From positions 1,178,001 through 1,242,000 of the forward strand of contig NZ_JAKGTQ010000001.1 in assembly GCF_021568285.1 (NCBI RefSeq): a DNA stretch of 64,000 bases, read 5' to 3'. Below, in pieces: positions 1 to 9,000 of this stretch (position 1 is the first letter of the stretch; each line of letters starts with the position of its first letter). Below the pieces are notes generated by a model. That model saw nothing but the letters and a program-made list of their open reading frames with translations. It was not told the origin of the DNA and made no database searches. The DNA comes from Rheinheimera sp. UJ63 (GTDB lineage Bacteria > Pseudomonadota > Gammaproteobacteria > Enterobacterales > Alteromonadaceae). The position numbers and the translations under genes are program-made.

Positions 1-803
1 TCTAAAGTGGTTAACACGCCTTGACTGAGCAGCTGCTGCTCTGCGCGATCCCAAGCTTCTACGGTTAACACCTGCCCACTGCGAAAGGCATTACGGACTT
101 GTTGCAGCTGGCTTTCAGGAATGGCGAATACCACCGTAATTGGCGAGCTTTGGGTAATGGTAACCAGCCCTTCGGCACTATTCGCTTGCACCAGGTTACC
201 GACATCAACCCGGCGTAAGCCTAAACGCCCGGTAATGGGAGCATGAATTTTGGTATAGGATAACTGTAACTTCGCCGCATCTAACTGCGCTTGAATACTC
301 TTGCGGCTGCCTTCTAACTGCGCGACCAATGCCTGTTGCGTATTATATTGCTGCGCAGAAATAGAGCTTTGTTCGCGTAATTTGCTATACAGCTCTAAAT
401 CCATCTTCGCATTTTTTAATTGCGCGGTGTTTTGCTCTAACTGCCCTTGAGCTTGGGCAAATTGAATTTGATAATCGGCCGTATCAATTTCCGCTAATAG
501 CTGACCCGCGGTCACTTTATCGCCTTCATTAAAATGCAGTTGAGTTAATGGCCCACTTACGCGGCTTTGAACAATAACCGTATTGAGCGGCGTCACCGTA
601 CCAATGGCTTTTACTTGCACACGTAAGTCAGCCAGCGCAGCTTCAACAACGCGCACCGGCACTGGCATTGCCCAAGGGCTAGTGGGTCGTTGCCCGGCCT
701 CTGCAGCCGGCGCCTCTGCAGTTTTTGGCCAAAACCAATAAGCGCTTGCTGCTGCCACCAACACCGAGGCAACGATTAACATTGTTTTTTTCTGCCAAGC
801 CAT
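1..803 (-). CDS. mdtA: RND efflux periplasmic adaptor, MdtA-like (5' part, runs off the window)
   Basis: Periplasmic membrane-fusion protein that would link an inner-membrane RND pump to an outer-membrane channel for drug export. Reading the reverse strand from ATG at 803 gives an open frame to the window edge, about 267 residues. It starts with a short basic end and a hydrophobic anchor (residues about 8-25), then a proline/alanine-rich linker, then the lipoyl-like half with the MdtA hallmark AIGTVTPLNTVIVQSRVSG (about 67-85), a helical hairpin rich in Gln/Leu, and the returning half with APITGRLGLRRVDVGNLV. The C-terminal barrel and the pump genes lie beyond base 1. Family is clear; the exact pump and substrates cannot be named from this piece. 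Confidence 0.85.
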   Translation of the reverse strand, partial: MAWQKKTMLIVASVLVAAASAYWFWPKTAEAPAAEAGQRPTSPWAMPVPVRVVEAALADLRVQVKAIGTVTPLNTVIVQSRVSGPLTQLHFNEGDKVTAGQLLAEIDTADYQIQFAQAQGQLEQNTAQLKNAKMDLELYSKLREQSSISAQQYNTQQALVAQLEGSRKSIQAQLDAAKLQLSYTKIHAPITGRLGLRRVDVGNLVQANSAEGLVTITQSSPITVVFAIPESQLQQVRNAFRSGQVLTVEAWDRAEQQLLSQGVLTTL

Positions 804-1100
804 TTTGTATTTCCTTCACCCTGGATCTTAAATTGCTGACACTATAATGTGCCGACCGCCCGCACTCAACGCGACAACCGTCAAGATTTGGTAAAGACGC
901 GCCTGCATTCGCCCAACTGCATTTTTCTGACGGCAGATAGCAGTAAATGCCCTCACACACCGCAGCGCACACCCCCATAAAACCGCTACAACAAGCTAAC
1001 GTTCGTAAAAAAACAGTTTGGGCTAAACCTTGAAAGTCAGGCTTGCCGTACCTAACTCCTAAACCACTGCTGCTTATACATAGAAATAGGAATTATGATC

Positions 1101-1736
1101 ATGTCCAACACGCTTGAATTACTTAACTGGCGATATGCCACCAAAAAAATGCGACCCGATGCGATAGTGCCCGCTGAAAAGCTCGATATTATTCTGGAGT
1201 CAATTCGTTTATCCGCCAGCTCAAGTGGCCTGCAGCCCTATCAGGTATTAGTGGTAACGGATGACGCCTTAAAGGCACAAATTCGTAAAGTGGCGTGGGA
1301 TCAGTCACAAGTTACTGATTGCTCGCATTTATTGGTGTTTGCCGCTTGGGATAACTACACCCCTGAGCGCATTAATATGATGTTTGATCTGGTTAACGAG
1401 CAACGCGGCTTTAAAAACGAAGGTTGGGAAGCCTATCGGCAAAAACTCTTGGCTTATTATCCACAACGTCCGGCCGAGCAAAACTTTGAGCATGCCGCAC
1501 GTCAAGCTTACATTGGTTTAGGCTCCGCCCTGATCGCGGCAGCGGAACAAGAGGTGGATTCTACGCCAATGGAAGGTTTCGAACCTGAGCACGTTGATCG
1601 CATTCTGGGATTAGCTGAACTGGGTTTAAAATCGGTGATATTACTGCCATTAGGCTACCGTGAAGCCGGTGCTGACTGGTTAGTCGACTTGAAAAAAGTA
1701 CGCCGCGACAGTGCTGATTTCCTGATTAATCGCTAA
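1101..1736 (+). CDS. NAD(P)H-dependent nitroreductase family oxidoreductase (NfsB-like)
   Basis: Flavin-dependent reductase of nitroaromatics/quinones, cytoplasmic, expected FMN homodimer. The 211-residue product opens with LELLNWRYATKKM, the usual nitroreductase start in which the basic RYATKKM segment contacts FMN phosphate, and continues with SASSSGLQPYQVLVV, matching the SPSSTNSQPWHF region of NfsB; near the C terminus ILLPLGYREAGADWL corresponds to the family's LGYR segment. Length is typical (about 215). Two ATGs are available, 1095 and 1101; AGGA at 1088-1091 is only 3 nt from the first and 9 nt from the second, so 1101 is preferred. The gene stands alone, with a hairpin just after the stop. 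Substrate is unknown. Confidence 0.88.
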   Translation: MSNTLELLNWRYATKKMRPDAIVPAEKLDIILESIRLSASSSGLQPYQVLVVTDDALKAQIRKVAWDQSQVTDCSHLLVFAAWDNYTPERINMMFDLVNEQRGFKNEGWEAYRQKLLAYYPQRPAEQNFEHAARQAYIGLGSALIAAAEQEVDSTPMEGFEPEHVDRILGLAELGLKSVILLPLGYREAGADWLVDLKKVRRDSADFLINR

Positions 1737-1743
1737 ATAGCCG

Positions 1744-1772
1744 CCGCTTCCACATCGTGGCAGCGGTGTTTT
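1744..1772 (+). terminator. Probable intrinsic terminator of the nitroreductase gene
   Basis: CCGCTTCCAC and GTGGCAGCGG form a 10-position stem with one internal mismatch and a 3-nt loop, followed by TGTTTT. It begins 8 nt after the stop codon. The T run is short, so efficiency is uncertain. Confidence 0.5.
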
Positions 1773-2018
1773 ACCTCCCCCGCTGCCTTTACTTCAGCCT
1801 TGCTGATGCGCCATTAACCTTATTGTGTTTTTTTCAAACAAATCTTTCGCTGAAATAATTATTTAGTGTTATGTTAATTAGCATGTGAATGAACTGCAAT
1901 TAAGGGCTAGATGCCAACAATCGCTTATGGATAAAGCAGCACAGATACTTCTATTCCAGCATCACAACTTCACCCCGCATACTATGCGGTATGAGCTTTT
2001 ATTACCCAGGGTGCAGCC

Positions 2019-4097
2019 ATGCGGGTAAGTCAATTCTCGGTTCGCATTATCGGCATTACCCTGTTGGCGGTATTTTTAACCGCCGTTTCTGTGAACACCC
2101 TGAGTTTAAACGAACATCGCAATTTATATGTGCAAAAATCGATGCAAAACCTCGATGCACTGTCTGAAAATTTATCAGAGTCACTCTTACCATTTTTAGT
2201 GAGCGAAGATGATATTCCTAATATCGCCACCACCTTATTACAGCTGGATCGGCATGATTCCACGGTATTCGCGCGAGTCTTTGATAAAAATGACCAGCAA
2301 GTGTTTTTCTATGTGAACCCCGCCAAGCAAACCGAATGGTCGGACACGACCTTACAAGACGCACAATTTAATACAGGCTTTGGTACCGAACTGGTAAATA
2401 AACTGCTGGTATCCAACAAAATGATTGGCGATGAAAGCTACGCAGTGGGCCGCTTGCTGATTGTGCAAGATCCGGAGTCTTCGTTAAAGCAATCGGCAAA
2501 TACCTACCTAAAAAAAGTCATTCCATTATTAGTTTTTATCGCTTCGCTAGTGGGCTTTTTAGCTTTTTCGATGCAAAAACGTGTGTTGCAAAAACTGAAT
2601 TTAGTGACCTCATTTGTCCGGAAAATCAAACATTCAGGCAATAAACTGGAACGTTTAACCATTGAAAATAAAGACGAGATTGGCTTATTAGCCGAGCAAA
2701 TTAATGAATACCTAGATACGATAAAAAATTATGAATTTAAAATTCAAAAACAATTAAATGATTTAGAAGAAAACAAACAAAACTTAGAAAAAATAGCCAA
2801 TTACGATTCATTAACAGGCTTACCGAATCGACAGATGCTGCATGCCATACTGCGTTCTGCACTGGCACGGGAACAGCGCCGCAACGCCGATCTGGCTATT
2901 TTGTATTTTGACTTAGATAATTTTAAACATGTCAATGACACCCTGGGCCATGATGTGGGGGATCAGTTGCTATTTCAGGTAGGAGAGCGCGTATCGCACC
3001 TGATCCGCGAAGGCGATATGCTGGCTCGTTTAGGCGGTGACGAGTTTATCGTGCTGCTGATTAACAACGAACAAGATTATTATCCCCCCAGTGAAGTGGC
3101 CATGATCACGGCACAACGTATCGCGGATAACCTGAAGAAAATTTTTTATATCAGTAAATGGGAAGTGAGCACCGCCGCGAGCATTGGTATTGCTTATGCT
3201 AAGCAAGCGAATTTTGATACCGAATTACTGTTACGCAATGCCGACATCGCGATGTACCAAGCCAAACTGCAACGCACAGGGGGTTTTGCCTTATTTGAAC
3301 ATGCCATGCATGCCAGGGTTCAACGGCGACATGAGATCGCTAGTAGCATTTTACAAGCCATTCAAACCAAAGAATTGTACTTAGCCTATCAACCTAAACT
3401 AAACCAACAGGCTGAGATCACCGGCTTTGAAGCGTTACTACGCTGGGAACATCCCACACTGGGGGCGTTATCGCCAGTCGAGTTTATTGAAATTGCAGAA
3501 AAAACCGGAAAAATCACCGCGCTGACCAGCTTTGTGTTGGATAACGTTATTTCTGATCTGTTCATATTAAAAGCCCATTTTCATAGCCAAGTTTCTGTTG
3601 CGGTGAACCTGTCGGCCATGGATCTTAAAAGTGACACCTTTAAACAGCAAACGTTAGCTTTATTAGTCAGGCATGCGAATCATGCCCCTAACTTAGAATT
3701 TGAAATTACCGAATCGGCTTACTTAGACAATTTTGACGCCGTGAACGAGTTCGTGATTAATTTGCACCTCGCGGGCTGCAAAGTGTCGCTAGATGATTTT
3801 GGTACGGGTTATTCGTCTCTGAGTTATCTAACAAAACTGGATATTGACCTACTAAAAATAGACCGATCTTTTATTCATAATATGGAAAATGGCAAGGCCG
3901 ATAAGAATATTGTCGAAACCATTATTAGTTTAGCGAACAACTTAACGATGTCGGTTTGCGCAGAAGGCGTTGAACAGCTCGCTCAGTTTGATTACCTCAA
4001 GAAAATTGGCTGTGATTATTTTCAAGGGTACTACTTTTGCCGGCCTGTACCCCTTAAAACCTTACTAGAAACATACCCCAAAACCGGCACGTCGTAA
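2019..4097 (+). CDS. Membrane-bound bifunctional GGDEF-EAL cyclic-di-GMP enzyme
   Basis: Synthesises and/or degrades cyclic di-GMP at the inner membrane. The 692-residue protein has an N-terminal transmembrane helix (about 9-27), a periplasmic sensor segment of about 140 residues resembling CHASE8, a second helix (about 167-186), a HAMP-like linker, a GGDEF domain starting at YDSLTGLPNR with intact GGDEF at 339-343, and an EAL domain with EALLRW at 471-476. Expected EAL catalytic features are all present: VNLSAMDL, EITESAYL, DDFGTGYSS, KIDRSFI and CAEGVEQ, then FQGYYF. Both halves therefore look active. It is monocistronic; CAGG precedes the ATG by 8 nt. No partner gene or ligand is evident. 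Confidence 0.93.
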   Translation: MRVSQFSVRIIGITLLAVFLTAVSVNTLSLNEHRNLYVQKSMQNLDALSENLSESLLPFLVSEDDIPNIATTLLQLDRHDSTVFARVFDKNDQQVFFYVNPAKQTEWSDTTLQDAQFNTGFGTELVNKLLVSNKMIGDESYAVGRLLIVQDPESSLKQSANTYLKKVIPLLVFIASLVGFLAFSMQKRVLQKLNLVTSFVRKIKHSGNKLERLTIENKDEIGLLAEQINEYLDTIKNYEFKIQKQLNDLEENKQNLEKIANYDSLTGLPNRQMLHAILRSALAREQRRNADLAILYFDLDNFKHVNDTLGHDVGDQLLFQVGERVSHLIREGDMLARLGGDEFIVLLINNEQDYYPPSEVAMITAQRIADNLKKIFYISKWEVSTAASIGIAYAKQANFDTELLLRNADIAMYQAKLQRTGGFALFEHAMHARVQRRHEIASSILQAIQTKELYLAYQPKLNQQAEITGFEALLRWEHPTLGALSPVEFIEIAEKTGKITALTSFVLDNVISDLFILKAHFHSQVSVAVNLSAMDLKSDTFKQQTLALLVRHANHAPNLEFEITESAYLDNFDAVNEFVINLHLAGCKVSLDDFGTGYSSLSYLTKLDIDLLKIDRSFIHNMENGKADKNIVETIISLANNLTMSVCAEGVEQLAQFDYLKKIGCDYFQGYYFCRPVPLKTLLETYPKTGTS

Positions 4098-4159
4098 CAT
4101 CCCCACCGTTAATGGCGAGCACTGACGAGGGGGGCCACTTTCAGTAAAAATGTCAGCGG

Positions 4160-4600
4160 TTATTTTTCAAAGTCGATTTTCAGCAGGACGACTAAACCGT
4201 CTGGCAATTGGGTATTATCATCAACTACCAGATAACCAATCGCATTACTATTGTTCAGCAGATAATCGGTTAAGGCTTTTGTGTTCTCAACCTCCAGCGG
4301 CGGCCGGCTTCGGCCCGTAAAGCGCATTTGTGACCAATAAGATTGCAAGCGTGATTCGGTGAGTCCCATCACTAAGGCGTTAAAGATGGTTCGTGAAAAC
4401 TCACCTTTTACTAAATTAACTGGCTGCAAAGGTGTGCGCCCTTGCTCACCTTGTAAGTAAATTTGTTTAACAACCTCTTTGCTGATCTCGACTTGCTGCG
4501 AATTAGCTGAAATCAGCCACAGTTCATCAGCATCTGCGTTGCCTCCCAGTAGCAGCAAAGACAAACTCAGGGTGAGGGCGAGCCTTAAAGCAGCCGTCAT
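4160..4600 (-). CDS. Small exported periplasmic phosphate-binding-like (PBP) protein
   Basis: A 146-residue secreted protein resembling the small PstS-like domain proteins often annotated as phosphate ABC transporter substrate-binding protein. It has a signal peptide ending near ADA (about residues 1-24), then the family pattern SKEVVKQIYLQG, a GEFSRTIFNALVMGLTESRLQSYWSQMRF-type central segment with a tryptophan, and a C-terminal YLLNNSNAIGYLVVDD. No transporter genes lie nearby, so a sensing or scavenging accessory role is more likely than bulk uptake. The stop of the upstream porin and this ATG share an A (TAATG), indicating translational coupling; an alternative GTG at 4612 gives four extra residues but lacks that logic. 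It probably forms one transcript with the porin. Confidence 0.75.
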   Translation of the reverse strand: MTAALRLALTLSLSLLLLGGNADADELWLISANSQQVEISKEVVKQIYLQGEQGRTPLQPVNLVKGEFSRTIFNALVMGLTESRLQSYWSQMRFTGRSRPPLEVENTKALTDYLLNNSNAIGYLVVDDNTQLPDGLVVLLKIDFEK

Positions 4601-5775
4601 TAGAAAACCCACTCAACAGAGGTGAGTAGCAGCACCGCACTGCCTTTTGTCACGAGTGGCGAATCAAATTGAAAATCATTACCTCTAATTTTTTTTACTT
4701 CGACCTTAAACGCGACATTATTATTGGAATCAAAGCGGGCTCCGATTGAGAGAGACCGATTGTTAATCGCAAAACTATCAATCAAGGCATCGACACCGAT
4801 AGACAGTTCATCTAGCTGTGGAGTAACCCCCTTAGGTACGGTATTGATAATGCTGTATTCTTCTGACGTTCGCTCAGCAAAGCTCACATAAACACTAACA
4901 GGGTCAAAGACATAACCCGCAATTAAATAATAAGAAAGGTAATCGGCAATAGTATTGGTGGTTTGAGCTATATAGGTAATTTCGCTGCGAGCAAAAACGT
5001 TAAGATCGTCATAACTTAAACCTAGCTGATAATATTCTCCCGTGCCATCACTCATAAACTGGTTAGCGAGAGTATTAAAACCGACCGCGGTTAAAATAGT
5101 ACGCACCTCATTCAGACGTGGCACATCATAACTAAACTCACCTTTGTGATAAGAGGCCGACAAACGATATTTGTCATAGGATAATTTGGCAATCACACCA
5201 TAAATCTGACTTAAATCAATATCTACCTGATTGCCTCGAACCGAAGCGGTGTCATTCATCGAGCCATAATAGGTTTCTACATCTAAGGCGACACGCTCAA
5301 AGGCAGGGGTAAAACGAATTGAGGCACCACGATATTTCTTAAATAAAAATTCAGGGTAGGCTTCTATGGGCAATTGCACCCAATGATAGGCATAGCCAAC
5401 ATCTTGCACATCACTGTACGAAAAAAAGGGCGTATTTAGCTGACCGAACTTCACTTGCCAATGGTCATTTAAACGGTAATTTAAATAGAGCCACTCAATG
5501 TCTGAATCACGCTGATCAGAGGCGGTTAATACGGCTTGGCCCACTAAAGATAGCTTTGAATCAAACTGCCACTCTCCTTGCAAGCCAAGTAAGCTATTCG
5601 GCTTTAACGACAATTCATCGTCATACCCACCGTAAATCATGCCATCTTCAGCCAAATAACCCGCGACAACCCGACCAAAACCCGACCATTCAAAACCTGA
5701 CTCTTGCGCTTGCGCCAAACTAGGGCAGAGCAAGAGAGCGGCGATCAGCAAAGACTTTGTATAGTGACTGAACAT
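4600..5775 (-). CDS. Outer-membrane beta-barrel porin-like protein
   Basis: A 391-residue outer-membrane protein. A clear signal peptide (residues 1-24, LAQAQ|ES) is followed by alternating amphipathic strands rich in aromatic residues, for example WQVKFGQLNTPFFSY and VSVYVSFAERTSEEYS, and the chain ends in ...VEWVF with the C-terminal phenylalanine expected for BAM recognition. GQLNTPFF is a common motif in porins of the phosphate-selective/DcaP-like type, but I cannot assign a substrate. It is followed by a coupled periplasmic binding-like gene and is divergent from a large hybrid kinase, suggesting that the three form a sensing unit. Confidence 0.75.
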   Translation of the reverse strand: MFSHYTKSLLIAALLLCPSLAQAQESGFEWSGFGRVVAGYLAEDGMIYGGYDDELSLKPNSLLGLQGEWQFDSKLSLVGQAVLTASDQRDSDIEWLYLNYRLNDHWQVKFGQLNTPFFSYSDVQDVGYAYHWVQLPIEAYPEFLFKKYRGASIRFTPAFERVALDVETYYGSMNDTASVRGNQVDIDLSQIYGVIAKLSYDKYRLSASYHKGEFSYDVPRLNEVRTILTAVGFNTLANQFMSDGTGEYYQLGLSYDDLNVFARSEITYIAQTTNTIADYLSYYLIAGYVFDPVSVYVSFAERTSEEYSIINTVPKGVTPQLDELSIGVDALIDSFAINNRSLSIGARFDSNNNVAFKVEVKKIRGNDFQFDSPLVTKGSAVLLLTSVEWVF

Positions 5776-6082
5776 ATTTTATCCATAAAATTGAACTTTT
5801 CTAACTTTCCTCGGAAGTGCCAACACTGTCAAGCCTAAAGTCTTGCCACACTATAATAAAAACGATAATTAGGTTTTAAATCAAAAAAGTCTCACTATTG
5901 TTATTAACCAGCACTCATGGTTTATTTAACCTTAATAGTTGTTTGATAAAAAGCCACCATAAAATACCAAAACGTAGCTTTTCCAGCTGGCGCAAGCTAT
6001 CTTTAAACCTCTTGCCTTTTTAGTAAGCTACATTGATGTAACTGACGGTGATTTATCTTGAAGAATAAAAAGGGAGCTCTCT
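5776..6082. promoter_or_regulatory. Divergent promoter region between the porin operon and the hybrid kinase
   Basis: A 307-bp AT-rich stretch without a credible ORF. It must hold the promoters of both divergent transcripts. A short inverted repeat, AACCA at 5906-5910 and TGGTT at 5918-5922, lies near its middle, and AGGGAG at 6071-6076 is the ribosome-binding site of the kinase. I could not pick out convincing -35/-10 pairs. Confidence 0.4.
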
Positions 6083-9000
6083 TTGTTACCCAAATTTAGC
6101 GAATCACTGTTAAATAAATGGTCTTTACTGGTCTTAATATGTGGCTTGACGCTGAGTGTTATTTTTAGCTTTCAGTTACAACAAGCCAACGAGATACGCA
6201 CTCAAGCCGCTGTAAAATCCTCATTACAACAAAAAGCAACAGCCATTTTAACGCGTATTCAGCTCTATCAATATGGGTTGCGCAGTGCACGAGGAGCGCT
6301 ATTAACTGCTGGAGAACACGAAATAAGCCGTGACGCCTTTTATCGTTACAGCCAAACCCGTGATATTGATAATGAGTTTCCGGGTGCTCGTGGTTTTGGT
6401 TTTATTCGCAGAGTACCGCGCCAACAAGAAGCCGCCTTTTTAGCGGCAGCCCAAGCGGATGGTTGGCCTAGTTTTAGCATTAGAGAACTCAGCCCTCACC
6501 TAGGTGAGCGTTATGTTATCCAATATATTGAACCGGTAGAGCGAAATCTCGCGGCTATCGGTTTAGACATCGCCTCAGAACATAATCGCTATCAGGCGGC
6601 TTTGTCTTCCATGCAAAGCGGCGAAGTGCGCTTAACTGGGCCCATCACCTTAGTACAAGCAACCGGTCAACCCCTACAATCCTTTTTAATTATGATGCCG
6701 ATTTACCGTAGTATGGTTACGCCAACAACGGTAGACGAGCGCGAACAAGACGCTTTTGGCTGGAGCTATGCACCGCTGTTAATGTCAGAAGTGTTGGCTG
6801 ATAAGGAGATATATAATCAAGAAACCATCTTACATTTAACCGATATCACGGATCCTACTAAGCCCGAATTATTTTTTAATAACACCTTAAACAGCAGTAG
6901 TGGCCTTTACCTCAGCACTGAAACACACCAAATTTATGGGCGCACCTGGCAGTTTGATTACTCAGTCACGCCACAATTTATTGCAGAACTGCGGCTGCCC
7001 TCACCTTTACAACTCGGCATTATTGGCTCAATGCTGTCCTTTTTGTTGGCCTTACTCACGGGGTTAATTAATATCAATTTAAGCCATAAGCGTTTGTTGC
7101 AAGCCGAACAAGCGAAACTCGCAGCCATTGTACACAGCTCAGCAGATGGCATTATTGGTCATACTATTGACGGCAATGTAACAAGCTGGAACCAAGGCGC
7201 AGCCGCTATTTTTGGCTTTAAAGCGCATGAAGCTATAGGCAAGGCGCTAAGCAAACTGATTGTCAGGCCAGCGGATATCGACGCCGACTTGGCTTTTTTT
7301 AAACGCGCCGCGCAGGGCGAATACATTCCTAATGTTGAGGTTGTACGTCAACATAAAAATGGCAAGTCTATCGATGTCTCCATTACCTTTTCACCCGTTC
7401 GTTCGCCAGAGGGGCGCGTGATTGGCGTGTCTAAGGTCGTGCGCGACATTTCGCAACAAAAAGCCGCCGAAGCGAAGATCCAACAACTTAACGCAAATTT
7501 AGAAACACAGGTTGAGCAGCGGACCGCGGATCTGGCCAAAATTAATTTACTCTTTAAAAATGTGCTGTCAGCCGCCTCTGAATTTGCCATTATTGCTACC
7601 GATACCTCGGGAGAAATTCAATTATTCAACCACGGCGCTGAGCGCTTATTAGGGTATCAAGCGTCTGAAGTGATCGGCCAAACCACACCTTTACTGTTTC
7701 ATGATCAAACCGAAATTGCCTCACACGCTGCCCTACTGTCTAAAACCCACAATACCCGCATTAGTGGCTTTCAAACGTTAATTTACACCTCTAATCTTAC
7801 GGGTGTAGATAAAGGCGAATGGCATTATATTCGTAAGGATGGCCAACGCTTTCCGATCACCATGGTTGTTACCACCATGCGTAACGATCAAGCACAAGTT
7901 GTCGGCTATCTCTGCATTTCAACGGATATTACGCAACAAAAACAACAACAAGCCGCTTTGCTATCTACTCAAAAGCAATTATTGTCGAAAACGGAACAAC
8001 TGACGCTGGCCTATGAAGTTGCCAAACTCGGCATTTGGGAGTGGTCTATCAGTGATGATGTGCTGCAATGGAATGACAAGATGTATCAACTATATGAGCA
8101 ACCCATCACTTTACGCGAACAAGGCTTAGAGTATGGGCATTGGGAGTCTCGGGTGCATCCAGAAGATCGCGCTTTCACTCTCTCCAAACTGCACGATGCA
8201 GTTGCCGGTAATGGTGAGTACAACCCGACCTTTCGACTCATTTTACCCAGTGGCAAAACACGCTACATTCAAGCAGGCGCCTATGTGCAGCGCGATGAAA
8301 AAGGACAGGCCATTAGAGTCATTGGCGTAAACAGTGATATCACTGCTACGCATGAGTTAGAACAATACTTACGAGAGTCTAAAACCGCTGCAGAAGATGC
8401 CAATGCAGCCAAATCATTATTTTTAGCCAATATGAGCCATGAAATTCGTACCCCGATGAACGCCATATTGGGCATGCTGCAACTGATGAAAACCACCGAG
8501 CTTTCCATGCAGCAAGATGACTATACCAATAAAGCGCAGATTGCTGCCGAGTCGCTACTGCATTTAATCAATGACATCCTCGATTACTCAAAAATTGAAG
8601 CGGGTAAATTAGAATTAGAACAGCATCCTTTTAATCTGGATGAATTGATGCGCGAGTTAGCCGTGGTTCTGGCGCACAATATGGCGAGCAAAGCGGTAGA
8701 GCTGCTATTTGATATCGATGCCGACTTACCCCCATGCTTGATTGGCGACAAACTTCGCTTGCAACAAATCCTGATTAACCTGGCGAGTAATGCCATTAAA
8801 TTTACCAACCAAGGTGAAGTTATCGTTCGGCTGCAACAAGTTGATGCCCAAGCGGGAACCTGCCGGATCCGCTTTAGTGTGGTCGATACAGGTATCGGCA
8901 TAAGTCCGGATCAGCAACAGCGCATCTTTGATGGTTTTACTCAGGCTGAAGCGTCTACCACACGTCAATATGGTGGTAGTGGCTTGGGCTTAGTGATCAG